A stretch of DNA of 57,366 bases. Origin: Coniferiporia sulphurascens (lineage: Eukaryota > Basidiomycota > Agaricomycetes > Hymenochaetales > Hymenochaetaceae). The notes beneath the pieces were generated by a model. The model was not told the DNA's origin. It did no database searches and saw only the letters and a list, made by a program, of their open reading frames with translations. Shown here piece by piece: positions 1 through 9,857 of the stretch. The stretch spans positions 1 through 57,366 of the forward strand of contig NBBA01000030.1 of NCBI GenBank assembly GCA_002794785.1. Direction: 5' to 3'. The translations under genes and the position numbers were made by a program. Each line of letters opens with the position of its first letter. Positions within the stretch are counted from its first letter, which is position 1.

Positions 1-229
1 ATTAGGAAAAAATAATAAAAATTCACTTGCTTTCACTGGGCTTGAACCCAGGACTTGGCCCTCCCACCGCAGCATCTGGGGGTGAAAGCCACAAAACATA
101 AGATAAAATAAAATGAAATAGAGAAGTGTAGCATTATTCGTGCCATACACAATACCACTGGAACCTAGGGAACCTAGAGAACAAGACTTAATATCATCAT
201 GGTATCTGTGCCAATCCCAGTGGTGGATG
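1..229. other. Non-coding left edge, possible tRNA-derived relic
   Basis: No coding region is visible. On the minus strand near positions 30-45 lies GGTTCAAGCCC, which fits the tRNA/SINE B-box consensus, but the matching A box is poor. The block may be a worn tRNA-derived SINE. Nothing else is recognisable. Confidence 0.25.
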
Positions 230-322
230 CATAAGGTTCGGAAACCTGAAAGCACCTGACTCTAAGCGAGCCTCCATACAGTTCGGAAACTGCTCAACCA
301 CTGAGCCATTCAGGCCATGAAA
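230..322 (-). repeat. tRNA-derived SINE-like fragment
   Basis: Read on the minus strand, the segment begins GGCCTGAATGGCTCAGTGG, a good RNA polymerase III A-box (TGGCTCAGTGG). Two short near-palindromes follow (CAGTTTCCGAACTG and AGGTTTCCGAACCT). The + strand motif AGCACCTGAC at about 251 also occurs in the SINE-like element near 37.96 kb, hinting at a related family. No tail or target duplication was found, so this is tentative. Confidence 0.3.
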
Positions 323-432
323 TTTCTTCAAAATTCATTCCCTATGACTACCTTACTGACCCAATTTCCATTTACAGTATGCTTTCTAATTAACATTACA
401 GGCTTTAGGTTATAGACTCAAATGAAGTCAAT

Positions 433-1585
433 CGCCCGCAGGAGATCAACCAGCTCATGGACACGCTCAAGAGCGCCAGCACTATCCTCCTCACTCTCTC
501 CAAAGCAGTACTACAAATTGTGTACATGCATGGTTTCCCACTGTTCCGTCTCCCAATGCCGCAGCACTGACACGCGTCCTCCGCAGACATGGCCGTGTTT
601 GACGCCCTCCGACACCTCACTAATTACCTCTATGACGCACACACCAGGGAAAGCACCATCTCGCAGACCTCTACAAGCTCGTTCAATATGCAGGCAACAT
701 CGTCCCGCATCTGTACCTTATGATCACTGTCGGCGCCGTCTACATGTCTATCCCTGACGTGTCCGTCAAGGAGATCATGAAGGACATGATGCAGACGTCG
801 CGTGGCGTACAGCACCCTACCCGTGGTCTCTTCCTCTGCCACTACCTCAGCGGACAGACCCGGGATAACCTCCCTGTAGGCAACGACGAGGGGTACGTGT
901 CCTACCCCTGCTCTGCTCCCTGACCTCATTTCCACCGTAACAGCCCGGTCGGAAACCTGCAGGACTCGAACACATTCGAACTCACCAACTTCATCGAGAT
1001 GAACAAGCTCTGGGTGCGGTTGCAGCACCAAGGACTCTCGCGTGACCACGAGAAGCGCGAGATGGAGCGACGTGAGCTGTGTATCCTCATCGGTACCAAC
1101 CTCGTACGGCTCAGCGCGCTTGACAGCGTCGACCTCGGAATGTATCAGCGTACAATCCTCCCAAGCATCCTCGAGCAGGTCGTCAACTGCAAAGACATCA
1201 TCACCCAAGAGTACCTCATGGAAGTCGTCATCCAAGTCTTCACTGATGAGTTCCATCTCTACTCTCTCGGTCCCTTCCTCTCTGCCACTGCTCAGCTCCA
1301 GCAGTCCGTCAACATCAAGCAGATTGTCATCACGCTCATTGACAGGCTCGCCATGTACGCCGAACAGATCATAGGCTTCGAAAGCGAGAACATCAAAGAA
1401 TTCTCAGACAGGTCAGCTACATGCCCTTCAATTGACTGTCACCACTCACTCACACACCCACTCAGCCCGGACCTGCACACAATGCAAACAACAAACAACC
1501 TCGCCTTGCTCCTCGGGGCCTCGTTGCTCCCATCAGCTCCTACCAAACCATGCACAGGCTGAAGCTGCTGTTGCATGCGTACAGA
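433..1585 (+). pseudogene. VPS35: VPS35 (retromer subunit) remnant, internally deleted and frameshifted
   Basis: VPS35 is the cargo-binding core of the retromer, which returns membrane proteins from endosomes to the Golgi. The recognisable protein starts at QEINQLMDTLKSAS and continues through SPKQYYKL, the hallmark [10 protein letters not shown]...[33 protein letters not shown] and [20 protein letters not shown]. Introns 522-586, 893-943 and 1412-1465 have GT-AG ends and restore the expected protein at each join, so this is a genomic copy and not a processed one. It is broken: frame changes near 490, 650 and 1510, no first exon, and the segment after DRLAMYA (about 1360) jumps straight to [14 protein letters not shown], omitting roughly 130 residues found in fungal VPS35. 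After [13 protein letters not shown] it runs into the SNF5-like gene at about 1565-1590. The large C-terminal half is missing. Sequencing error could explain single indels but not the deletion or truncation. Confidence 0.8.
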
Positions 1586-4444
1586 GAAAGGAGAAGTTTA
1601 ATCTTGAGTACCTGCGCATGTCTGGTGTGCAGGATGTGGCGGGTGCGAGGAAACGCAGGAAACGCCACAAGGACTTGAAGATTCCTGGCCGGTTGAAGCC
1701 CGCAGATGCAAATCGCCCAGAACAGCTCGTGTCGATTCGTTTAGAGTTTGAAGTCGAGCATCACAAGTACCACAACATGTTCGTATGGAACTTGAATGGT
1801 GAGAGGGATTTTTTTCTGAGTTTCTTTTATTCACGTTGTCTAACCTGTTGATGTGTTAGATCCTATTGTCACCGCAGAAGCGTTTGCGCAGCTAGTTATT
1901 GATGACTACAGACTGTCCTCGAGCTATCATTCAACAAACACGAAAGCTATCCAGGAGCAGCTGAGCAACTACAAGGCTCACACTGCAACTTTTGCAGACC
2001 CCTCGACAGGTAACCCAGAAGGTGCACTGACGTGTAGCAGATTTCAGGACGCCGAAGCAACGTGGTGGAAAACCTGGAGACGACGCTTACGCAAGGGTAA
2101 TGGATTTGTCCACACACACACGCTATTTCAAAGTGTGCAGGAGCCGCCAGAACGTGCAAAGAAGCGCCGCAAGAGCAACCCAGAAGCGAGCGTCATCGTG
2201 GAAAAGGCTCCTGTCGACGAAGACTCATCGATGGACATCGGGATGTTCAAAGTGAATGAGGACATGATGCATGAGGAGATGCGGATAGTTATCAAGGTGG
2301 GTCAACTTTATTATGTGTTGCGCTCCGTAACTACGCAATGCTTACTAGTTGATATTATCAGCTCGATATAACTGTGGGCGAGATGAAGTTAGATGATCAA
2401 TTTGAGTGGGATATTGAAAATGAAGATTCGTCGCCAGAACAATTTGTGGAGGTTTATAGCAGTGATCTTGGCCTCGCTGGAGAATTTAAGTGAGTGGCAC
2501 AGCACTGATCGCTGACGGCATAACATCCTAATTGATTTTACAGAACGACCATCGCACACTCAATACGGGAGCAAGTCAATGCCTACCAGAAGTCGCTCTT
2601 CTTGGTCGGACACCCATCTGACGGCTCGGCGGTGCAAGATGACGATTTGCACATGTCCTTCTTGCTATCGATCGCTCCTGTGTCTCGGTCTGTCGATCAA
2701 ACGCAGTTGTTCCAGCTGATCATCAATTATCTGAGCGATGGAAAACTCGACAGGCTTGATAAAGAACGTGAAAAGGAAGCTAATAAACGACGGAAACGTA
2801 ATACATGTGGATGTTGCGGAATTGCTTTACCTGATCATGAGCCACTCAAGGTGCATCGTACTCCGGCCATTGGGTTCCCCAAGATCGATCCGTCTATGCT
2901 TGCTCTTGCTGCAGCCGCACCGGCTGCACCGACGTCGCGTTGGGCGGCTGCGGCAGTGGCGTCTCTCACTATCGCGAATATGGTCGCTTCAGAGAACGGC
3001 ACGGCGATAATCCAGCCTGTTTCGAGCATGCCGGCGGCACCTGCAGTTCCGTTGTCAGAGATCCCGAAGGCGAAAGGCTCTTTCAAGGCACCAAAGTACC
3101 CTTTGTCCGTGTTGACTGCTCACGCAAATGTCACCACACCGATGCCATCGACTGTGGTGGATGTGGCAACATACGAGCCCCCGTTGGAGGGCGATCTTCC
3201 GTTACCAGTGTCACTAACGTCGTCTACAGCTGCGCTGGATTCAAAAGCGGCGAAGGTTGTCTCGGCCCGTCGGCAGAGAGAGCTCGAGAAAGAAACCAAA
3301 GAGCGTGAGTGTGCAGATGGGCAGCACACGAACATAATCGATGGTGTCTGGCATTGTTCCAACTGTGGCTGTCCCGACAGTATCGCTATCGGTAGACGAA
3401 AGGGTCCGCTGGGTGACAGGTCGCAGTGCGGCACCCATGGTACGGATTATATATTTCCCTTGTGGTTGACGAAATTCTGATGATGATTTCTTAGGCAAAT
3501 TTTGGCATCGCCATCGTCGTCCACGTCCGGTGGAGTATAGTACTGATGTGGAATATCATACCAACCTCAAGATGGAGGCCAAGCGCGCTAAAGCCAGCGC
3601 GAAAAAGCGGGGTGGCGCTGCAGCAATGTGTGCGCTCAATTTACAGCAGGATGCAGCTCCGGCCCCTGTCTCCCCTACAGACGGCACATCTTCGCCGGCT
3701 GTGCCGAAGCATGAGGTGTGGGTTGAGATCAAGGCAGCGAAGAAGACACGGCCACCATCACCGGCATCGGAGGCATTTGAGCTTCTTGAATGTCCACTGT
3801 CGCCGGCCTCTAGCGTCAGTTCAGGTGCATCAGAGCGTCCACTTGCACAGGCGGTGCTGCAAGGTAGTGGTGCCAGTGGAAGCAGACCTGTGTCTTCTGC
3901 TACTACCCCGGCCAGGGCGGCAGCTGAGTTACCAGTGCAGGCAGAGGCCTCGGCATCAGCGCCAACACCCAGAGAGTCGGCACAGTCCGAACCCCCGTCG
4001 GCGTCCATAGCGTCCGCTACTCCTGCACCTGAAGCAACGCCCGTCCAGGAAACACTACCTCCCCACTTTAGTGAGTATATATATAATTATATCACGCATT
4101 GTATGGTGTTCTCACGGAACCGCAGCGGCCCCAGTGGCATAAAGGTGTAATTGCTGAAATGCAATCCCGCTATCCCGAAGATCGCTTTGATATAATCCTG
4201 CGCAGGGCGGCCAACGGCTTCCCATCAGAGTGGCGTGTGAGGTGCCTTGATTGTCCTGGAAAGGTGTGTTTATCTTCACCTGCTGCCGGTTGCTGTGAAT
4301 GGCATGTTGACTGTTTAGCAATCGGCGTTGGCACAGGTATATACTCCAGGTCCTGGCGAGTCGCTCATAAACTTCGAGGTGCACCTTAAAAATCGCCAGC
4401 ATCGTGCAAAGGTGCAAATGCGATTACAAGGTGCGCCCCCGTGA
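1575..4444 (+). CDS. SNF5: SNF5/SMARCB1-family remodeller subunit with GATA zinc finger (5'-truncated)
   Basis: Core subunit of SWI/SNF-type (or RSC, as Sfh1) nucleosome remodellers. The first SNF5 repeat begins near 1730 (PEQLVSIRLEFEVEHHKYH, then DPIVTAEAFAQLVIDDY). The second is ITVGEMKLDDQFEWDIENED...SDLGLAGEFKTTIAHSIREQ, followed by LFLVGHPSDGSAVQDDDL. A basic/alanine-rich linker leads to a GATA-type finger (CSNCGC...RKGPLGDRSQCGTH, then GKFWHRHRRPRPVEY). A Ser/Pro/Ala-rich region and a last domain CLDCPGKVYTPGPGESLINF with two His follow. Introns supported by protein continuity: 1799-1859, 2297-2361, 2490-2543, 3440-3494 and 4264-4336. The intron from 4071 (acceptor near 4126) also looks real, but the next exon needs one extra C in a C-run at about 4130 to stay in frame. 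The fourth finger ligand is His instead of Cys. The N-terminal region is absent because VPS35 sequence abuts it. Stop at 4442-4444. It may be a truncated duplicate. Confidence 0.72.
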
Positions 4445-4971
4445 TGGATATCAGACACGCAAGTCCTTTTCAACTACCATCACTCAAATTCGCGTCGTCT
4501 CTACTCTAACTACATGCACGACAAGCCCCTCTGCTTTCTCTCCTTAAGTCCATGTGTTTCTGCTGTGCTGTCCTGGCTGCTATGTCCGTTCCGTTTCGTA
4601 CTTTTATCTTTCTATCTCAAACTGTCTCCTCGTCTTGAAGTACGCCTCCCGTCTCTTTATCTCCGTCCTCCCACTTTTACTACATGCGCTTAGATTCTGT
4701 TGTGTAATTACTTATCTCGTTGGAATAGTGTACTGCTTTTCCTTAACTTGAATGGTATGGAAATAACGGGCAAGATGAGATATTATTACTGAAGCAAAAA
4801 GAGGTGGGGTACCGTCGGTCAGCTTGTACATCACAGTCGAGTGCACCTTTTGGCATAGCCTTGAAAGGAGGGTGTGATGAATTCGGCTTCTACTCCAATG
4901 CTTTGAGGATTTGGGACTGAAAAAATAGTTCAAATAATCTGAAATACTCAAAATACTCAAACATAGCCATA
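4445..4971. other. Gene-free stretch downstream of SNF5
   Basis: Pyrimidine-rich, low-complexity sequence that probably includes the SNF5 3' UTR (about 4445-4750), then AT-rich spacer. The short open frames here resemble nothing I recognise. This is the last stretch before the transposon block. Confidence 0.5.
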
Positions 4972-5104
4972 ATACTTATCAGAAGGTAATATAGTGCTAT
5001 ATATGCTATATTATCTCAAAAGCTACAAAATAGTCCTATTTAATGCTATATAGTGCTATATAGTTATCCTGCCACACTATATAGCATTTGGGCTTTTGCT
5101 GATG
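4972..5104. repeat. AT-rich palindromic repeat related to the hairpin MITE
   Basis: The stretch repeats the motif TATAGTGCTATATA and ends TTTTGCTGATG at 5104, directly against LINE sequence. The reverse complement of this end, CATCAGCAAAA, matches the left terminus of the hairpin MITE at 37530, and both share ACTATATAGCACTATATAG in the interior. The left boundary is not clean, so it is probably a diverged or damaged relative. It marks the border between host genes and the LINE block. Confidence 0.45.
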
Positions 5105-5727
5105 CTGGAGGGGGGTGGTTGCCGTCATGATGGTGGTTAGGAGGGTCTTGCAGTGGGGTGACCACCATGGGACTTCCGTTTTTGACGGCTTGGAGAGGTG
5201 GGTGAATGGCTGGAGGGCAGCAACCATGGAGTTGATGACTGCCTTTGCTTTGATGTCCAGGGTGTGGGTGTTGAGCCCCGAGAGATGGAAGGCTTCTTCG
5301 AGTAGAGGGAAGGCAATGTCGGTCCATTCCTCCTTGTCGGCTGGAAGTAGCCAGCATGTCTTTAGGACAGGAGGAGGGGGCCGAAACGGCAGTGACCAAT
5401 GCAGGATGGTGTGGTTGGACAATGGTGAAGGGTTGGAGGTAGCCAAGTCTAAGATAGAGTTGGGGTTGACTGCGGGTGGGGCCCAGATCATGTCAATGGG
5501 GCACCGACAACAGTTGCTGCCAGGCTGTGAGTCAGAGTCAGGAATATGGGCAGGTGCCAGGCCATGCCCATGGAAAAAGTCGTCAAGGGGTTGTGCCCCC
5601 AAGTCATCTCGCCATGTGGCTGAGAGTTCGGACCACGTATAGTGGCGACGGTTAAAGTCGCCGGCCACAAGTAGAGTGGTGGCTAGCACTGAGGGGAGTG
5701 AAAATAAAAATGACTCACCTGGGTACT
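5105..5727 (-). mobile_element. LINE fragment LA: endonuclease region of ORF2
   Basis: Minus-strand ORF2 piece covering the central and C-terminal APE-like endonuclease and the linker. It shows VAGDFNRRHYTWSEL, DFFHGHGLAPAHIPDSDS, CPIDMIWAPPAVNP and the SNHTILHWSLP end motif. In exo-endo-phosphatase nucleases the GDFN, D and H residues are catalytic; here the final motif reads SNHTILH where other copies have SDHTILH, so a key Asp is lost. The right edge at GGGTAC is cut by the tail of LB. Confidence 0.8.
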
Positions 5728-5973
5728 TTTTTTTTTTTTTTTTTAAATTATTCCTGCAGTATTACATAATTACAAGCTGCCCCCCTGAAGGGGGGGCCCT
5801 AACTACATAACAACAGAGGCGCCTGTCATTGCACAGTGCACAAAACTGGGCAGGGGCCCTGCTCCCCAAAGGGTGCCGAAGTGTGGAGGGCCCCTATTAG
5901 TACAAGAAAGGTGAAGAGGGAGGAATACATATCACTACATTGATAACAAGCGGGCGAGGGCAGGCAAAAGAGG

Positions 5974-6533
5974 TGTTACAATTTTCCTTTACTTTTCTCT
6001 TACTGCGCTGACTCACTTCCTCTTTGTCATCATCAGTCAGTGCAACTCCCCCATTTCTCTGCCTTACTCATCCTTATTTGCCTTGCCCCATAAGATGCCA
6101 TGATGACGCCTTCTTGCACCATCATGATGTGCTTTGCTTACTGATCACCGTACTTGTATTACCAAGGCATTCCTTGAGTTTCCATGACCTTCCATAGGCT
6201 GGTAAACACACCTAACCAAGTTGCTACAGTAGCAAACACATAGAGTAGCATATAAGCATGTAACTTCAGTAGCACAAGCCCTAAGCTTGTGCTCTTTGTT
6301 CATACAAGCCCATTATCTGCTACCACCAGTCTACTGTGCACCACTTGGCCATTAGTCGCTTCGTCGTAACCCGACCCCGCTAAGAAGCATCTCACATCCA
6401 CATCGCCGATCAGGAAGCCCCATCGACGATCACCTTCGACTTACGACATCTAGGAAGCCCCGTTGCCGTAACCATCAGTCCCGACGATCAGGAAGCCCCG
6501 ACGTTGATCACCGCATAACCATTGAGCTTAACA
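5974..6533 (+). mobile_element. Solo LTR 1, no matching target duplication
   Basis: The element starts TGTTACAATTTTCC and ends TTGAGCTTAACA, with 5'-TG...CA-3' ends and a TATAAGC box mid-element. It is ~560 bp and nearly identical to five other copies here. Its flanks (AAGAGG left, CCATC right) do not match, and the LINE positions on the two sides are not contiguous. This suggests it formed by recombination between two LTRs. Strand follows the TATA-like box and is uncertain. Confidence 0.85.
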
Positions 6534-7015
6534 CCATCAGCAAATTGGACAGAAAGAAGAGGTCTGATGCGACAGGCAGGTGGGTGCGGAGGCGGTGCAC
6601 AGCCCAGCCAGGAGTGGTGGCGAGAGAGAATATTTCCGCATCCATTGCAGTGGCACAGGTGGGGGAGGCTAGGCGGCAGGACCGGAGTCTGGTGAGGCCG
6701 TGCATAGCGGGGCCTAGAGCTGATGGAAGCCATCTGACATGAAATAGAAGCTATGTCAGTAGTCAGGCGCTTGACTGCATCTGTCAGTGCCCTCATTTCT
6801 GGGGTCACGGGGGCGGTGCCAGGGGTCCCGGTGGTGGCCGGGGCCCTTTGGGGGGGTGAGCTGGTGCAAAGGGTTCTGGGAGGGCGATTTCCACCCCCTC
6901 CCTTGTGAAGTTGTAGGCCATCACCATGTTGCGGTAGATGATGAGTTGGGGGTCTTTCCTTTCTTGTGCGATGTTGGCCAGCATTGTCTGGATGTTCCAC
7001 AGGAGATCGCCTATG

Positions 7016-8261
7016 CCTTCTTGTCCTCTTACCACCACCATCTCAGTTCTGCAACTGGGGTCAGCTGGGGGAAAGTCGCAGCTACCTGACCTTGTCTGGA
7101 CTCTCTGGGACTGGGCATCATACGAGAGAAGGTTCCGACTCACCCTGGTGCGCTGGGGTTGGTTGTCGGTCGCCGTAATGCGGTGGGGAATGGGCGCGGA
7201 GCTCGCCGGTGGTCTTGGCAACCCATCGAAAACGTTGCTACTGGTCGGATTCTCAGTGAGCTTGCATCCTTCTGGCGTCTGCGCTGTCCTCTCGGGGTGG
7301 CATGCTCGTTGGGCCTGCATTGTATGTGGGCTCGGCGGGGGGGACACAATGTTAACGTCCTCACAGGGGGGGGGGAAACCCCCTGCCTCACAGTGGGTGA
7401 CTTCAGTCGAGAGATCTCGGTTCGGGGCAACTCGGATCGCACCTTCGGGTGCTGAGCAATGCCCCTCTGGGTACCTTGGGGCCTGCATTGTCCCTGGCAT
7501 GACAAATCAAAAACTGCCCCCCCAAATTCCCAAAAGGGTCTCTGATGACGGCACTTCATGCTAAAAGGAGATAGGGGGCTCATAACACATGGCATGGTGG
7601 TAAGAACCACCCGATGCTGAAAAGCGACAGGGCACCATGGGCCTCTTGGGTGGGTTGGACCCTCTTGAGGTGGTTAGTATCCCTTACTCCCTGGGACGGC
7701 TTTGCCACCGGGGTCAGGTATGCGAGATGGAGATCCTGGTATGATCGTGGATCCAGAAGCAGGGGCTGGGGGTTGACTGGGCACTTGTCCCATGACCTCG
7801 GTTCCTGAGTATTTCGGCTGTAATGGCTGTTTCTGAAGCATGTGCCAGGGCACGGGAAAGGGCCATCATGGAGTGTGTGTCGGATCATCGGTGCACTGAA
7901 GTGATGTGTCTCGGGCTGTAGCGCTGTGGGAGAGTTGCCTGCAGTGGCTCCAGAGGACTAAATCCTCCGTTGGTCCATGTGGGGGTAATTCCCACTGTGG
8001 GCTTAAGTTGATTCCCTTAAACGAAGTGGCGCTTCACATCACCAAGCGGGTATGGGGAGGCATGAGTCCAGGCGGCTGGGGGTGGTGGGGTAGTGCCTAC
8101 AGCGCCATGACCCTCACACTACACCCTTGGTGTGTTGGGTAGCTCTAATCCTACCTTTAGGCCTGTGCAGCATGAAGGACAGTGGGAGGGGTTTGGTTGC
8201 CCCATATCCTGAGGAAGGTGCATGCATATGTTGAGCCCTGCAAAGGCGCTCTTAATTTTGG
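7016..8261 (+). mobile_element. X module of chimera X1 (WEIRD-like 5' partner)
   Basis: A 1.25 kb module that begins CCTTCTTGTCCTCTTACC and ends GCGCTCTTAATTTTGG. The same module recurs at 32055-34172 (interrupted) and, diverged, at 42313-40996 on the minus strand. There is no RT, transposase or terminal inverted repeat, and open frames are short. A G-run/AAA/C-run hairpin sits near 7365-7385. It is joined at 8262 to LINE 3' UTR. The target duplication GGAGATCGCCTATG (7002-7015 and 8407-8420) encloses X plus the LINE tail, so the two moved together. A 78-codon open frame at 7906-8142 recurs in the other copies; whether it is translated is unknown. Confidence 0.8.
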
Positions 8262-8406
8262 TCAGCACCCTCCTGGGAGCAGGGCCCCTGCCCAGTTTTG
8301 TGCGATGCGCAATGATGGGCACCTCCATTGTTATGTAGTTAGGGCCCCCCCCAAAGGGGGGGGCAGCTTGTAATTATGTAATACTGCAGGAATAAGAAAA
8401 AAAAAA
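8262..8406 (+). mobile_element. LINE 3' UTR end of chimera X1
   Basis: Only the last ~145 bp of the LINE (the end of the first hairpin, the C-run/G-run hairpin and ATACTGCAGGAATAA plus an A tail). It begins exactly at the X 3' end and stops at the second copy of the 14 bp target duplication. Confidence 0.85.
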
Positions 8407-9081
8407 GGAGATCGCCTATGAACTGTGCTGCCTTTATGTCGATTTCGGTGACAGTGGCATCCATGGTTGCTTTGTCAAAGTTGTCCAGGGTGCAGGAGAG
8501 GGTGTGCATGAAACCCGCAGTATGGGGTTCATGCTGTTGTTGGGCGGGGGGTCCTCTCGGGGTGAGAGGCGACATGGCGGCAGAGGAGCGCTTCCGCCCG
8601 AGGCTTGCACCTCCCACCTGTTGCAGGGGGGTATGGGGGTCAACCGCCATTTCTGGGGCCGTTTCACTGAATTTGTTGGAGCTGTGGATCGACCCTACCG
8701 AGGCTGCTGGGGAGCCGGCTCGGGATGCCTGCCTTGACTCCATGCACGGTTGAGTGGTGAAGTCGTATGCTGACACCAGTTGGGAGTCGCCAATGGCTGG
8801 GGAGGGGGCAAGGACGTCTGGTGAGGATGTTGGGGCCTGGAGCGGGTTGTTGGTGGGGGTGGAGGGGGCCGTTCCATAACGGGTGGTGGCGGTGGCTCCC
8901 ACGGCCACCCAGTTGGCAGCGGCTCTGGCAGCCCAATCGGCAGCATCGCTGGCTGAGGAGGGATGTGGGGGGGGGTTGTCGAGTATGATGTAGAGCATTC
9001 CAGTAGTCACTAGGGTTTGACATGGGGGAGTTTTAGCTGCCCGCACTAGTTGATGGTGGTGGTTACTGGTCAAGAAGGATG

Positions 9082-9857
9082 AATCTGTAGGAGGTGCGGG
9101 TGGTGTCATAGACTGAATGGCCTTGGCGCCCTCCATATTGGTTAGGTAGCAGCCAGTCCCTCATGCTAGTGAGGAACTGGAGCCGGTTAGCAATAATCTT
9201 TTCGAGAAGTTTCCCTAGGATCTCCTCGAGGGTGATGGGCTGGTAGCTGGAGCTGGTTAGTGATAATCTTTTCAAGGAGTTTCCCTAGGGTCTCCTCAAG
9301 GGTGATGGGCCAGTATGAACATGACGAGAAGGGGTCCTTCTTGTTAGGCTTCCGGAGCATGACCACTTTTGCCACCCACCAGCACTTGGGGTGATGCCCC
9401 ATGCACAGACAGTTGTTGAAAAGTGATAAAATCTCATCGGGGTAGGCTTCCACCACCCATTTCAGGGGGCAGTAGTCTATTCCCGAGAGGCCCGGAGCTG
9501 ACAAGTTGGAGGTATTGGACAGTGCCCCCGTAAGCTCGGTAAGGAGAATCGGTGGGGCAGCTGGTTGGGGAGGGGGAGGTGGGTTTGGTTCTGCCAGCAG
9601 GGGGGGGAGGGGGCATGAAGAAAGTTTCACGGAAAAGCTCACCCTTCTCGTTGGACGACTGGGTGAAGGTGCCATCTCGTTGCTTGAGGGATGGGATGGG
9701 GGTGGGTCAGGTGCCGAGGCCACGTTTGGCCCAGTTCCAGATGTTGGAGGTGTCCGCTTTGGTGGCCTGGTCGGCATAGAACTGCCGCTTGGCTGTGCTG
9801 ACACATGCTGGAGGGGGGTGGTGGCTGTCGAAATGGCAGCCAGCAGGGTCTTGCAGG
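9082..9857 (-). mobile_element. LINE fragment LC: reverse-transcriptase N-terminal region
   Basis: Minus-strand ORF2 from the endonuclease-RT linker to the early RT. It includes FNNCLCMGHHPKCW, VVMLRKPNKKDPFS and ITLEETLGKLLEKII. A 70 bp unit (9181-9250) is repeated in tandem at 9251-9320, duplicating the ITLEE(T/I)LGKLLEKI segment with several substitutions. The left edge abuts the 5' end of LB; the right edge is cut by the tail of LD. Confidence 0.75.
9181..9320 (-). repeat. 70 bp tandem duplication inside RT segment
   Basis: Two adjacent 70 bp units starting AGCYGGTTAG at 9181 and 9251. They match over nearly the full length (shared TTTCCCTAGG and TGATGGGC). Other LINE copies have a single unit, so this is a local duplication private to LC. 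Confidence 0.8.

Larger units (their letters stand above)
5728..9081 (-). mobile_element. LINE copy LB: deletion derivative carrying a solo LTR and chimera X1
   Basis: A minus LINE whose A-rich tail (T-run on +) lies at 5728 and whose 5' terminus CATCCTTCTTGACC lies at 9081. In sense order it holds the 5' UTR and N-terminal ORF1 (9081-8407), chimera X1 (8406-7016), more ORF1 ending at ISSRP (7015-6712), an internal jump into RNase H (6711-6534), solo LTR1 (6533-5974), then the 3' UTR (5973-5728). The two ORF1 pieces are contiguous once X1 and its 14 bp duplication are removed. About 3.3 kb is missing at the ORF1-RNase H joint, and roughly 1 kb is missing across the LTR. No duplication was found around LB as a whole. 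Confidence 0.75.

Noticed and set aside
27..50. Functional tRNA gene on the minus strand
   Set aside because: A B box is present but there is no proper A box, anticodon arm or acceptor pairing.
5974..6533. LTR read as a promoter region of a gene
   Set aside because: The same ~560 bp with TG...CA ends occurs six times with 5 bp duplications; it is a solo LTR.
7016..8261. X module as a Helitron
   Set aside because: One subfamily ends CTGG, which fits CTRR, but X units have 13-14 bp duplications and LINE tails, and there is no A/T target preference or Rep/helicase.
8418..8753. Open frames opposite to LINE ORF1, and many similar frames throughout
   Set aside because: They mirror codon patterns of ORF1/ORF2 on the other strand and vanish in other copies.
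9181..9320. Tandem repeat as a CRISPR or minisatellite
   Set aside because: Only two units, both coding for the same RT segment; no spacers and a eukaryotic setting.
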